From Orobanche coerulescens (Eukaryota > Streptophyta > Magnoliopsida > Lamiales > Orobanchaceae): a DNA stretch of 64,000 nt. Made by a program: the position numbers and the translations under genes. Positions 24,050-38,100 of the stretch are shown in pieces (position 1 is the stretch's first letter; every line of letters begins with the position of its first letter). The notes beneath the pieces were generated by a model. The model worked only from the letters and a program-made list of their open reading frames with translations. It searched no databases and had not been told where the DNA came from. Where the stretch lies: positions 5,443,501 to 5,507,500 of the forward strand of contig CM065819.1 of NCBI GenBank assembly GCA_033398695.1, given 5' to 3'.

Positions 24050-24363
24050 GCAAGTTAAAAGGACCAACATTAACTGAAGACACTTTGCTAAAATTTCCAT
24101 TAACAGCAAATCCAACATTATTGCTTCTCCTAACCTGCAACATAGAAATATAATTAATACAAGATTAGAGTTACTAAGAAAAACTGAATACATAATGCTA
24201 AAGAAATTTAAGCTTTGCATACTTACAGGCCACTTTTATCTAGTGAAAGTAATTGTGGTTGCCATTGATAAAGATGCAGAGGTGTCTCTTTTCTTACAAC
24301 TCTTGGCATTGTGTCATGTTCCTCCACATCAGAACATGTTGTCGCCTTTTGAATCTTCTTAAG
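24050..24363 (-). pseudogene. C-terminal end of a Mutator-like (MULE) transposase, broken by element A
   Basis: On the minus strand 24363-24236 reads KLKKIQKATTCSD in one frame and then GGT, stop, HNAKSCKKRD in another. Together they outline a CCHC zinc knuckle (C..C...GHN...C), as found at the C-terminus of plant MULE transposases. A GT..AG intron may separate this from a last exon at about 24137-24052 (RRSNNVGFAVNGNFSK). The upstream part of the gene resumes on the far side of element A at 44298-44386. Confidence 0.55.
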
Positions 24364-25343
24364 TGTAACACCCCCAGATTTAACCGGAAATATTACAGCG
24401 CCGTGGGCCCGAGATGGAACCCACAAGGCTAAAAGAATTTTCGCAAACATTAACAAATGCCCAAGAGGCCAACGACGGTACTATCTTTAAAAATTCACAA
24501 AGACTTATAAAATCCATTTATCGAAAACCGTCGTAAAAACTCATTTGAAATCGCAAGGCCAAACTGCCGACACTCAAAAGTTTAGAAAATGATTTCCAAA
24601 GTAACCTCAGTTACCAGATACCAAAAGAGCATTTCAGAATACTCACGCAGCGGAAAAAGACCAACCATAAAGATACTCTAGCAAATGAACACGAGAACCA
24701 ATCAAGAAACTCAATACAGAACATGTCATAGCCAGTATCCTCCGGGAAGCTCATCTCTTCACGACCGCTACAAGCTCGATACTCCAAGAACCTAAAAATA
24801 AATCCCACGACGGGGTCAGCCATAATATCCAACAATGATAACTGTCACATCACATTAATAATTACATACCAATGAGAATACAAAATAAGAATACGACCAA
24901 CGTAATCTTACCGCCATAACTTTACTTACTCAAGTAATTCTCATCAGAATAACCATTATCACATTTCACATCCTGTACTCGATTAACCAATAAACTCAAA
25001 CATAATATCTGTATTGTACCTCAAACAATACTCAAGATTCTCAAACTATCATAACCAACTCACGATACGGAAATATACCATTTCTGACCAATACGATCCA
25101 TCGAATAATATCATCAAATCCCAAGACGATAACCGATTGTCCATCAAGGACAAATACCAAAGGAAAATACGGGACATACCTTGAGATATGAAGTGCCACG
25201 AAAATCATATCAGTCTAATCCGAGATCAGAACAATGCAATACGGACACGGTCCTAACACAAGACCTACAAATGCATACTCATATGACCGCGTCAATATGA
25301 TCACAACAATAACAATCATGTATACTCAATGGAAATCCGACGA

Positions 25344-25650
25344 TCCAGCGCCCTCAGCATAGATCCCCTTGATGATCAGAGCAGATCATCAGAAGGTGGA
25401 TAACCAACAAAACACATATGAACCACAGCACATGATAAAAGCAATGATGCGCAATCACAAGATTCCATCAACACAATACTGGTAATCCAACGATCCAGCG
25501 CCCTCAGCATAGATCCCCATGATGATCCCGTCGAACCAACGCATGGTGGAAAACCTGTCCAATGATCCAGCGCCCTCAACATAGATCCTCATGATGATCC
25601 CGTCGAACCAACGCATGATGGACATTCGATCCAGCGCCCTCAGCATAGAT
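25344..25650 (-). repeat. Minisatellite in LTR A
   Basis: Four imperfect units of roughly 70-150 bp spacing, each with GATCCAGCGCCCTCARCATA and then GATCC.C.TGATGATC. Repeated in the other LTR at about 31372-31690, where the first unit has lost its CGCC part. Shorter arrays of the same unit occur in LTR E (61147-61275) and LTR H (10445-10560). Confidence 0.85.
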
Positions 25651-26484
25651 CCTCATAATCCCATCGGATTATTTACACAACATAAACAACAGAATATGCA
25701 TACACATATGCAAATCAACACATTCATCAACATGAACAACATAACATGCACGACAACATGACAATTTACTAGGACGACTTCATGTTCAACAACATGAAAG
25801 AAAATGTACGAGACCAAAATAAATAACATTAAACCATAATCAATATGGAATACTTTCCCCGAGTCCTTCGGGAGCAACCTCGATGTCCAATCATCACCGA
25901 CGATTATCCTCAATACTCGGCGATCCAAACGTACAATGAACTATAGATACTCATATCCTCGTCTTTACCATAATGTAACCTCGATACTCGAACATACCAA
26001 TAACTGAGATAAAGCATATACATTATGATTTACCTCCCAGAATCGAAGGAACGATATGCGATCCGAATACCCAGAGTTCACAATAATAATCATCGTTATA
26101 TGCATTATAAACGAAATGAAACTGAAACCATTCATTAAATATTATAACTGAGCAAGTAATAACTTGCCTCGATACCAATACGATGATGATGAAGCCGTTA
26201 CCAGTCACAATGCCTTCGTCTACGAGCTCCTCGGCCCTGACCAACGCCATTCACGAACATACTCGAACACGACCGCAACATACGGTTATAAACACCGATC
26301 AATAATCTCAACCTATTACAATAATCGATAAACAACAAGTTCGACAACAATCAACAATCGATAAAATCAATTCACAATCCCAACGGCTCGACAATATCTC
26401 GATTAAACACTATTTGGATCAATCCTACTCAAACCAGCACGAATTTACAACCACAACACGAAAATACTGCACTTTCTGCCTTCT

Positions 26485-27722
26485 TAGCGCACGTTAATCA
26501 CCTAACGTAGCGTGCGCTAAGTTGCCCCCGTTAGCGCGCGCTAGGCAGTAAACGTAGCGTGCGCTAGTGCTGTACAGATGCATGTTTTTCAGATACCGAT
26601 CAACTTATGGCGATTTCAAGAACACCAAGTGATTCTGATTCATGTTCAAAGCTATCAAAACAACGAAATCCGATATCCTTTAACATATAAACAATCATCC
26701 AACTTATAATCCAAGTTCTATATCCATATATCATCTTCCTCAATATCAACATCATGAAACATTAAGAACGTAACAACACTTTCATAATCTATCATTACAG
26801 GGAGTAATCATCGACAATAACATCAACATCCGAAACTGAGGAGAAGGATTAATCCACTTATCTCAAGAAAATGAACAACACTATTCAAACCACAAGAATC
26901 ATATCAATATCTTCATGTCAACAATAACATCATCATAATCCGGTAATCCATCTCATAATCATGCTTATCAACTTGTTTATGTAATAATCATCAACTCAAG
27001 AACATCAACATTCAATCCAAAACGAAATCCAAAGATGAAGAGTAATTACCTCTTTGAAGGAATGGATTGAATCCCAAGGTTGAATCCGTTTTCAATCACT
27101 TCCAAGTTTCAAATGTTGTTAGGAATGATCAACTCAAGTGTTTGGGACCTCAACTTCTCTCTAAGACCTCTCTCTATCGTCTGAAGGTGAAAGAATGGAC
27201 GAAATGCTTCATAATACCCGTCTGTCCCTTATATAGAATACATTACTAGCGTGCGCTATGGCCTTAGCGTGCGCTAACTGACCTTTGTTAGCGTGCGCTA
27301 TCGCAGTCCAGAGACTACTGTCTCGCTTCGTAAATGTGTTTACGTACGTAATGCCCATGCATTAGCGTACGTAACTTACACTCTCTAGCGTACGCAAGTC
27401 CTTGCGTTTAGCGTGCGCTAACATCAGTTGACTCGTTTGTCTGTATGCTCCGAAAACTGGTCCACACGCTAAAAGTGCTGACGAGGATAAGATTCCTTTT
27501 TTGTCCGATATATAGTTAGCGTGCGCTAACCATCATGCATTAGCGTGCGCTAACACTACATTACAACATCCGTTGACTTACCAGAACGTGCGCCGAAAGT
27601 GGCCTGGTCCACACGCAGATTCCTTCCGATCTGACTGCATTAGCGTGCGTTATCTTATATCCGTAGCGTGCGCTAAACCTGCATGATAGCGTGCGCTACT
27701 CCTGATTATTAGCGTGCGCTAA
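26485..27722 (-). repeat. TAGCGTGCGCTA palindrome clusters of LTR A
   Basis: One cluster at 26485-26570 (downstream of the TATA box in element orientation) and a larger one at 27245-27722 (upstream). Words are TAGCGTGCGCTA, TAGCGCGCGCTA and TAGCGTACGTAA variants. The same two clusters sit in the right LTR at 32513-32595 and 43551-44047. Confidence 0.85.
27228..27235 (-). promoter_or_regulatory. TATA box of LTR A
   Basis: TATATAAG on the minus strand, immediately downstream of the large palindrome cluster. The copy in the right (5') LTR, the one that would drive transcription, is at 43531-43538. Confidence 0.6.
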
Positions 27723-27966
27723 TAATGTTACACTTAGCCATTTTCAGCTATTCTTGTCCAACGTCTCAACATACAGAATACGAACATACGACATACTGAA
27801 TACATATACTTCTTAAATGTAATTGTCAACCAAGTACGACAATTATACCAATACAGATGTCTCAGTCCTTCATTTATTTTATCCATACTGTACAGATACC
27901 ACACTGTACAACATAACTCGGATAAAATAATGTTAAATAACAGTAGTAGAATTTCCGGATATTACA

Positions 27967-30391
27967 TACTACACCACTTAAAATAAGTTTCGTCCTCGAA
28001 ACTTGCAATCCGTTATAAAAACAAAACAAACATACCGTTCAACCAAAATATCCCAAGCCATCACGACAACGATCAATCATCATCATTACTGAATAACCAA
28101 GAGAGTACACTTACAATACGCAGGTCGACGATCTCCTGAGATACTGGCAAGCGATCTCATTGTACAGTCCCAATACGCTTACCATCACGATTCCTTGAGT
28201 CTCAACAAAATTATATCATTGTCAGATGAAATAATCTATCCGTGACAAATCCCGTTTGCCTGATCACATGATCAAATTCCAATTCCGATAAAACGAATAA
28301 TATCCGATATATCTGTGAAACAACTACCCAAAACGACACGAATCCTGAGACACCGACACAAAATCCGAACGCTCAGATGATCACCAACAATGATCAACAA
28401 TCAACCGAATTTATCATCGACATGATAAATTCCAATATGACCAACCAGAGGTCAAAACACACTCGAGAATATCATCAACGTGATAAACTTCAATATTACC
28501 GACGAACGATCAACGAAAATCGAGAATACCTTCACACGGTAAACTCCAACACGATCAACACAGAACCGCAGAAACAGATATATGAAAGAATAACATTCTC
28601 AAAACGACAAATCAATCACGTACAGTAGATCTCAATAAACATACCCAACTGGCGAACATTTCCCTCGGCATACGAATAACGAATCGCAAATCGACGAACA
28701 TATCAATTCATACAAGGAGTGGGAACGACCACTCAATATCCAAAACAACCAGCATGGGGTCACCATCCCCAAATACTTACAAAGAAATCATTCAAAGATC
28801 ACTATGGTAAGATTGCGCTACTACCGCACCCATGGACTCACATAGCACGTATGTCCCTGTTTTACAAAGTCCAAAGTTCCAAATTTACATCCTGCACATG
28901 AATCTACAACACGCAGTATATTTCTCTTATCTGATCAAACAACCGATCATCCTTGCATAACCAATCTACCATACTAAACTTCGAATCTCTTTTCCTTATA
29001 CCCTCGATATGATATGCCCGATGCACTAAATGCGTATGTACATCAATCACATTTCCAAAGTCAGTTTGAAATCATATATTCTTGTCACGAAGACAATTTT
29101 CGAAAGTTCTTTCAAGAGTTTGAAAACTCAAAATATAAATTTTGGTAAGACCACCAAATCAATTCTCGAAAAATAAACTGGCTCGCTGGTGCCAAGTATT
29201 TGATAACAGTTTCCTTCGAATCCACACGATTTCGAAGTTTTAAAATGAAAACTATGCAAATGATTGACCACATCCGTACTCCTATATACCAATCCGGCTC
29301 GTCACAAATCCCACTGGTATTCCATCAGGAAACTACACGATAGAATCCAAAATCTCAATGTATAAACTCCGACAAAAACTCCTTTTCCACATATGACTCG
29401 CAACGTCAATCATTTTCCATCCTGGATCACCTCAATTATGCTATGACAATGCATTGAAACAAATCAACACAGCGAAAGACTTCCCAAGAAGTTTCTTTTG
29501 AACAAGTAATCCAAAACCCCGAAAGGCAGGAACGACATAGATAAACGATTGATAAAGTGTTTTACAAGTCTCGGGAGTTTTTAAGAAAACAGAAAAGTCT
29601 TTTGAAATATTAGGGTCTCAGCCCGTATCTCGTTCCGCATTACAAGAAGCTTAAAAAGTAGGAAACTCTTTTTCGGACCCCAAGTCCTGAGTTATAAAAC
29701 AATTTCGAAAAATCTATTGGGTCTCGGCCCAAAAATCATTTACGGTAAAACATCCGTAAAACATTCATTTTAAAAAGTATCATTTTCAAATGCTCAAAAA
29801 CAGTTCATATATCTCAAAATGAACTAACATGACTACATGTTCTCCTGAACAATCCACAATATTTCTCCCAAATGCACAGTTCCGTTCCAAAACTTAATCG
29901 ACATGTTGATTTCCAAAATCATAACTTCTCAAGATCATCAATCCTGTCCCAACTCTGTCATCTTATACTGTAACGCATAATATCTTTCTGAACCTCAGAA
30001 CATATCAACTTAGAACGACAATAAATCTCAATGCAATTCAAAAATCCAATACTTACAGATCGTGAAGCCGACGATTCCCCGTGATACTGGCACATGTCTC
30101 GACTCTAGAAAATACTCGACATGGATATTTTCAAAACACACGTTTGCCAAATCAGTTCGACTCAAGAACACAATACATCTCATTCCAGAGAATCTCGTTA
30201 ACATCATTTGGAAAAGTTATAACAAGCCCAGTACGATACTGGCAAATTCGATAACGCACAAGCCTGAGTGAACAACAAAGACTAACATCTCTAACATTTG
30301 TCAATCGACAACTCGAATGACGAAACAAAAACACGACCCAACTCGACCCAAATGCCTAGGTTTTCTCAACCTAAGCTCCGATACCATATTC
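27967..30391 (-). other. Non-coding internal region of element A
   Basis: 2425 bp between the LTRs. Neither strand shows gag or pol motifs, and the small open frames look random. The segment 29500-29760, read on the minus strand (GGGCCGAGACCC, GGGCTGAGACCCTAATATT), resembles 46490-46640 of LTR C, suggesting shared ancestry of A's leader with that family. Confidence 0.75.
30375..30386 (-). other. Primer-binding site of element A (initiator tRNA-Met type)
   Basis: Minus-strand TGGTATCGGAGC five bases inside the 5' LTR edge; the usual site is TGGTATCAGAGC, so there is one substitution. The same variant occurs in element D at 60097. Confidence 0.8.
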
Positions 30392-32599
30392 TGTAACACC
30401 CCCAGATTTAACCGGAAATATTACAGCGCCGTGGGCCCCGAGATGGAACCCACAAGGCTAAAAGAATTTTCGCAAACATTAACAAATGCCCAAGAGGCCA
30501 ACGACGGTAATATCTTTAAAAATTCACAAAGACTTATAAAATCCATTTATCGAAAACCGTCGTAAAACCTCATTTGAAATCGCAAGGCCAAACTGCCGAC
30601 ACTCAAAAGTTTAGAAAATGATTTCCAAAGTAACCTCAGTTACCAGATACCAAAAGAGCATTTCAGAATACTCACGCAGCGGAAAAAGACCAACCATAAA
30701 GATACTCTAGCAGCGGAACACGAGAACCAATCAAGAAACTCAATACACAAAACATGTCAGAGCCAGTATCCTCCGGGAAGCTCATCTCTTCACGACCGCT
30801 ACAAGCTCGATACTCCAAGAACTTAAAAATAAATTCCACGACGGGGTCAGCCATAATATCCAACAATGATAACCGTCACATCACATTAATAATTACATAC
30901 CAATGAGAATACAAAATAAGAATACGACCAACGTAATCTTACCGCCATAACTTTACTTACTCAAGTAATTCTCATCAGAATAACCATTATCACATTTCAC
31001 ATTCTGTACTCGATTAACCAATAAACTCGAACATAATATCTGTATTGTACCTCAAACAATACTCAAGATTCTCAAACTATCATAACCAACTCACGATACG
31101 GAAATATACCATTTCTGACCAATACGATCCATCGAATAATATCATCAAATCCCAAGACGATAAACGATTGTCCATCAAGGACAAATACCAAAGGAAAATA
31201 CGGGACATACCTTGAGATATGAAGTGCCACGACAATCATATCAGTCTAATCCGAGATCAGAACAATGCAATACGGACACGGTCCTAACACAAGACCTACA
31301 AATGCATACTCATATGACCGCGTCAATATGATCACAACAATAACAATCATGTATACTCAATGGAAATCCGACGATCCAGCCTCAAAGATAGATCCCCTTG
31401 ATGATCCTATCAGATCATCATAAGGTGGATAACCAACAATACACATATGAACAACAACACATGATAAAATCAATGATGCGAATTCACAAGATTCCATCAA
31501 CACAATACTGGTAATCCAACGATCCAGCGCCCTCAGCATAGATCCCCATGATGATCCCGTCGAACCAACGCATGGTGGAAAACCTGTCCAATGATCCAGC
31601 GCCCTCAGCATAGATCCTCATGATGATCCCGTCGAACCAACGCATGATGGACATTCGATCCAGCGCCCTCAGCATAGATCCTCATAATCCCATCGAATTA
31701 TTTACACAACATAAACAACACAATATGCATACACATATACAAATCAACACATTCATCAACATGAACAACATAACATGCACGACAACATGACAATTTACTA
31801 GGACGACTTCATGTTCAACAACATGAAAGAAAATGTACGAGACCAAAATAAATAACATTAAACCATAATCAATATGGAATACTTGCCCCGAGTCCTTTGG
31901 GAGCAACCTCGATGTCCAATCATCACCGACGATTATCCTCAATGCTCGGCGATCCAAACGTACAATGAACTATAGATACTCATATCCTCGTCTTTACCAT
32001 AATGTAACCTCGATACTCGAACATACCAATAACTGAGATAAAGCATATACATTATGATTTACCTCCCAGAATCGAAGTAACGATATGCGATCCGAATACC
32101 CAGAGTTCACAATAATAATCATCGATATATGCATTATAAACGAAATGAAACTGAAACCATTCATTAAATATTATAACTGAGCAAGTAATAACTTGCCTCG
32201 ATACCAATACGATGATGATGAAGCCGTTACCAGTCACAATGCCTTCGTCTACGAGCTCCTCGGCCCTGACCAACGCCATTCACGAACATACTCGAACACG
32301 ACCGCAACATACGGTTATAAATACCGATCAATAAGCTCAACCTATTACAATAATCGATAAACAACAAGTTCGACAACAATCAACAATCGATAAAATCAAT
32401 TCACAATCCCAACGGCTCGACAATATCTCGATTAAACACTAGTCGGATCAATCCTACTCAAACCAGCACGAATTTACAACCACAACACGAAAATACTGCA
32501 CTTTCTGCCTTCTTAGCGCACGTTAATCACCTAACGTAGCGTGCGCTAAGTTGCCCCCGTTAGCGCGCGCTAGGCAGTAAACGTAGCGTGCGCTAGTGC

Positions 32600-35150
32600 T
32601 GTAACACCCCAAACTAGGCGGATATTACAGTGCTGTGGACCCCCGACTGGGACCCACCAGGCGAATGAGAAAGGATGAATTACACAGGGTAAATGTAGTA
32701 CCGAACCACATTATAACATCAATTACTCCGAGTAGGAGTTTCGTACAACACACCCAGGATAATAGAATACATGTGTATCTCATGTGACGATAAAATACAC
32801 GACACTGAATGAAATGAGTATTCGAAAGGAATGACTGCAGCGGAATAAATAAAGAAAACATAAGTGACCGAATAAATGACTGAAAAGACTGGGGCCCCTT
32901 CTAGTATCACTGACTCCCGCCGTCATCGTGCTCTCCTGCGCCTTTACCTTGCCATGACTAAAACAATATCCCCAAACGGGCCGCTTATACGTAACAACAA
33001 TCCTCAAGGGTTGAAAATACACAATTATGATTAATCAAGTTATGAAATATTCTTAATTATGAATTACGCCAAGAGGAGTACCATAAATGCGCCGTAATGT
33101 TCTCGTGTGAGTGTACAACACCCGTCCGTGTACCTAATTAGTCTCACGGTGTAACGCTTTCCCGTGTGCACGGCCTAATGTATCGGTGAACCCAATACAA
33201 TAACCATCGTGTGCCCGACTAAAAATTCCACACACCACACCCGGCCACGCAATATGAACCCAGAAGGTCATATGAACGAGAACGACCGTAATGAATATCA
33301 ATGAATAAGTAATAATCTGACAAAGTCAAGAATGACTCACCGAGATGAGAGTAATAATGAAATGAATGATAGCTCAACGAAAAGATTGGAACCGCTGCTC
33401 CTTATGATCAAGTGATTAATTGACAATAACAAGTTTTAATATGATTAATACAATGATGAATGAGTTATGATTATGAATAATCAACAACAAAAGGTATGAA
33501 TATCCTTTTAACCGAGTAAGAATTAACTTACACAACAACGATGAAGAATGTCCGTCCACGAACAACATCCTAACCAAGATACCGGTCGCTCGAACAACCT
33601 TAATTCAATACAATTGCCAACAATCCGATCAATAACGAATTAAACACGAATATAACAAACTCAAGACGTCGATACGATTAAACCAAGTTCATTGGGGCAT
33701 TATATCGAACACTTTGAGGCCAACTTTGATTGATTACCACTAAACCTCAATAATACCAACTTCAAATCCCCAAGAAGTGTTTCAAAACAACAAAACATCT
33801 CCAATACGATCAATAATCCGTTATGAATATCCAAAAACGTGATTATAACAACAATTAATCGGAAATCCCCAAATCCAACTCGATATTCAAAGTGTTCTTG
33901 AATAAATCTCTCAATAATCCAATGAATCCTTATACAAACTCATAATCATATACATATCCCTTCATATAACATGATTATAACGTCCAAAACATCATAACTC
34001 AACACAAAATCGAAATCCAAGGTGTTGAAGAGATTACCTCTTGAAGATCCAACCACTACGATCCGAAGAACACGAGTTAAAACGAGTATCCAAGCTTCTC
34101 AAAGGATCAAGATGATGAAGATTACACACTCAAGTGATTGATGATGATAAATCTCTCTCTCAACCCTTCTCTCGGATGAAGAAGGAAAAAGAAGAAATGA
34201 GGAGAAATGACCCGGCCAAGTCATTAAAATCACCGGAAGTTACGGCCGTAACTCGGCCCTCTTACGGCCGTAACTTTACAAGTCAACGGCCTTACGGCCG
34301 TAATCGCCAACTCAGTGCGGCCGTAACTCGGCCGTCAAAAGCTCGCCGACAGACTTACGGCCGTAAGTTCCTTAGTTACGGCGTAACTTCGCCTTATCAA
34401 AAACACCGCCCATGAACTTACGGCCAGTAATCGCACACCTTACGGCCGTAACTCGGATGATACGGCCGTATCCGCCAACCTTACGGCGTAACCCGCCTTC
34501 ATCAAAATGGCCGGACATCCTTCTGCCAGACGGCCGTATCCGGCCAAGCCTTACGGCCGTACCTGCCTCGACTTACGGCCGTATGCCGCAACCCTTACGG
34601 CCGTAAGTCACCCTTGGTCGGCAACACCCGAAATTTACGAACGCCACTTACGGCCGTATCTCACCTTCCTTACGGCCGTAACTCACCTTCGGCCAAAATG
34701 CTCGGGCAGCCTGCTGGACCATTTACGGTCGTGACCGGCCAGCCTTACGGCCGTACCCGCTGACTTACGGCCGTATCCCAGAACCTTACGGCCGTAACTC
34801 GATGCTGGCCAAGGTGAATCAATCCGATAATTCCGATTCCTCGCTACGACTGATGAATGATCCGACATATCATACGAATGTGAAAGTGAACAAGTCTAAC
34901 ACGAGCCAAAGATGATACTCTCAGTACAAGGCTATCAATCACAATGAAAATGATAAAACTCCCGTCTCGATCTAAAAACGGAGATAAAATGACGATCGGT
35001 AACTGATATACGATTACAACATGCCAACATTGGACGCAAATGAGTGATTCATGAATGATGAGTGATTATTAATGAGTGAGAATTACTGAGTGACAATTAT
35101 AGACTGATAATTACTGAATGAAAATGAATGAATTACAACCGGGTATTACA
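32600..35150 (-). repeat. 3' LTR of element B
   Basis: Plus-strand ends TGTAACACCCC and CGGGTATTACA, 2551 bp. The TTACGGCCGTAA cluster fills 34235-34800. The purine tract of the element (TTTTAAGGGGGGGAGTA on the minus strand) abuts 35150. Similar to the right LTR but with many one-base length differences, mostly in GC-rich stretches. Confidence 0.9.
34235..34800 (-). repeat. TTACGGCCGTAA palindrome cluster of LTR B
   Basis: About fifteen to twenty copies of the perfect palindrome TTACGGCCGTAA or its ACGGCCGT core within 570 bp, separated by 15-40 bp of non-repeated sequence. Matching cluster in the 5' LTR at about 41960-42515. A further related cluster is in LTR F (63240-63375). Confidence 0.9.
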
Positions 35151-35184
35151 TACTCCCCCCCTTAAAATAGTTTCGTCCCCGAAA

Positions 35185-38100
35185 CTAAGGGTCAAACAAC
35201 TCGGGATGACTCTCCCGCATACTCTCTTCGGTTTCCCAAGTGGCCTCTTCGACTCCGTGTCTAGACCACTGAATTTTAACCAAAGGAATCGTCTTATTCC
35301 TCAACTGTTTGATTCGCCGCTCTAAAACTCGAATAGGACGTTCCTCATATGAATGATCGTCGGCGATCTCGATTTCGTCGAACTGGAGTATGTGACTCGG
35401 GTCGGCAACATACTTCCGCAATTGAGAGACATGAAATACATTATGAATTCGGCTCAACGCCGGAGGTAAAGCCAATCGATAAGCTAACTCGCCCACTCGA
35501 TCCAAAATCTCAAACGGTCCAATGAATCTCGGACTCAACTTTCCCCTCTTCCCAAAACGGAAAATACCTCGACTCGGGGATACCTTGACCAAAACGTGGT
35601 CGCCCGTCTCGAACTCTAGTGGTCGACGACGATTATCTGCATAGGATTTCGCCGACTCGAGCCGTCAACATACGACTCCTGTTTTATGCTACCTTCTCTC
35701 GGGCGGCTATAAGCATATTGGGCTCGGTGCCGATTGATTCTGACAAGTCATCCCAACACAAAGGAGACCGACAACGACGACCGTACAAGGCCTCGTAAGG
35801 TGCCATCTTAATGGAAGCATTCCAGCTATTATTATACGTGAACTCGATCAATGGTAGTTGGGCTTCCCAATCGTCCTTCCAATCGAGGACGCATGCCCTC
35901 AACATGTCCTCTAATGTCTGAATAGTCCTCTCTGATTGCCCGTCAGTTGAGGATGAAAAGCGATCGAGATTGAGTGAGTTCCCATAGCACGATGAACTGA
36001 TTTCCAAAATGAGACACAAATCGTCGTCACGATCGGAAACGATACTCTTAGGAGTACCATGAAGTCGACTATCTCTTTGATGAACAATCGAGCGATCTCT
36101 CAGGACCCCACGTATCCTTGATCTCAAGGAAATGAGCTGATTTAGTTAAGCGGTCCACAATCACCCAGATCGTATTCATGCCACGACGACTCGTCGGCAA
36201 ACTCGTGATGAAGTCCATAGAAATGTCTTCCCACTTCCACTCCGGAATAGGGAGAGGTTTCAACATACCCACGCCGCCGATGTTCAATCTTAACTTGTTG
36301 ACAGGTTAAGCATCTCGAAACAAATTCTGCGACTTCTCGCTTCATATTACTCCACCAGTAATTCTGTTTCAAGTCCTTGTACATCTTGCTGGACCCCGGA
36401 TGAACAGAATAAGGGGTAGCATGAGCTTCTCTCAAAATCGAGTTTTTCAACTCGTCATTCGCCGGTACGCACAACCGATTCTTAAATCTCAAAAGTCCAT
36501 CCTCGTGGACCACGAATCCAGGGGCTTTCCCCTGAGCCACATCCTCACGGATGCGCAACAATAAAGGGTCTGAACTCTGATTCTCTCTGATTACCTCCTC
36601 GAGTGACGATGAAATCTCTAACATACAAAGTTGTCCCTGAACTCGCTGAAGCCAGACCTCGATCTCGGGTCTAAGGAATTCCTGCTGAAGTTCCTTCTGA
36701 ACTGTTAGACGAGCAAGCATCTGCTCCTGAACGGACTTGCGACTCAAGGCGTCGGCGACAACGTTCGCCTTGCCCGGGTGGTAAAGGATCTCGATATCGT
36801 AATCTTTGATTAATTCTAACCACCGTCTCTGTCGCATATTTAACTCCTTCTGAGTAAATATATACTTTAAACTCTTATGATCGGTGAATATCTGACAGGT
36901 AACGCCATAAAGATAATGACGCCATATTTTCAAAGCGAACACCACTACGCTAGCTCCAGGTCGTGGGTCGGATAATTAACCTCGTAAGGTCTCAATTGCC
37001 GTGAAGCATAAGCAATAACCTTTCCGTTACGCATGAGCACACATCCGAGACCACCTGCCGGACGCATCACTATAAACCACAAATCCCTCCGTCCCTGCGG
37101 CAAGGAAAGTACAGTCTTTGTCATTAACTGCTCTTGAGTTCCTCAAAACTCTGCGACACGCGTCGGACCACGTGTATTTCTTATCCTTTCGCAAAAGGTT
37201 CACAATGGTTGAGCAATTTTGGAAAATCCTTCCACAAATCGCCGATAATAACCCGCTAATCCAAGGAAACTCCGGATTTCCTTAACATTCTTCGGAGGTA
37301 ACCAATCTCGAATAGCCTCCGTCTTCGAGGGTCGACACGAACTCCGTCGATGAAATTACATGTCCGAGAAAAGTCACGGACATCCGTAACTCACATTTGG
37401 AGAACTTCCCATAAAGTTGTTAGCGTCTCAACACGTCGAGCACTTGATGAAGATGAAACTCGTGTTCCTCCGGTCACGAGAATAAATCAAAATGTCATCG
37501 ATGAAGACAACAACAAACCGATCCAAAAGTCGATGAAAACCCGATTCATTAACTCCATGAACACCGCAGTGCATTAGTCAATCCGAACGGCATAACCACA
37601 AACTCATAATGGCCATAGCGTGTTGAAACGCCGTCCTCGCGATGTCCGACTCGAATCCGCAATCGATGATATCCAGACCTTAAGTCGATCTTGGAAAATC
37701 TTCAAGCTCCTCGAAGTTGATCTAAAAGATCATCAATACGGGGTAAGGGATACTTATTCTTGATTGTCACTCTGTTCAACTCCCGATAATCGATGCACAA
37801 ACGAAATGAGCCATCCTTCTTCTTGACAAACAACACGGGTGCTCCCCACGGAGACGCACTCGGTCGGATATAACCCTTCTCGAACAATTCCTCAAGTTGG
37901 TTCTTTAATTCCTGCATTTCGGTCGGGGCCATCCGGTACGGTGCCTTCGATATCGGGGACGTACCAGGCTCCAACTCAATCGTGAATTCCACATCCCTCT
38001 GTGGAGGCAAACCAGGTAACTCGTCTGGAAAAACATCGGCATATTCCCTCACCACCGGAATATCCGTTAACATTACTGATGACTTCTCGGTTTTGGCCAT

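Larger units (their letters stand above)
24364..27966 (-). repeat. 3' LTR of element A
   Basis: Plus-strand ends TGTAACACCCCCAG and CCGGATATTACA. Contains, in plus-strand order, the GATCCAGCGCCCTCAGCATA minisatellite, a small and a large TAGCGTGCGCTA cluster, and between the clusters a TATA box on the minus strand. Length 3603 bp. The purine tract of the element (TTTTAAGTGGTGTAG on the minus strand) abuts 27966. Confidence 0.9.

Noticed and set aside
28377..30565. Small plus-strand frames in the internal region of element A
   Set aside because: The element is on the minus strand, the frames lack any recognisable domain, and codon use looks random.
34134..34734. Frames of 64-93 residues with repeated TAVTR / YGRN words
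   Set aside because: They are translations of the TTACGGCCGTAA array and differ between the two LTRs of B by indels.
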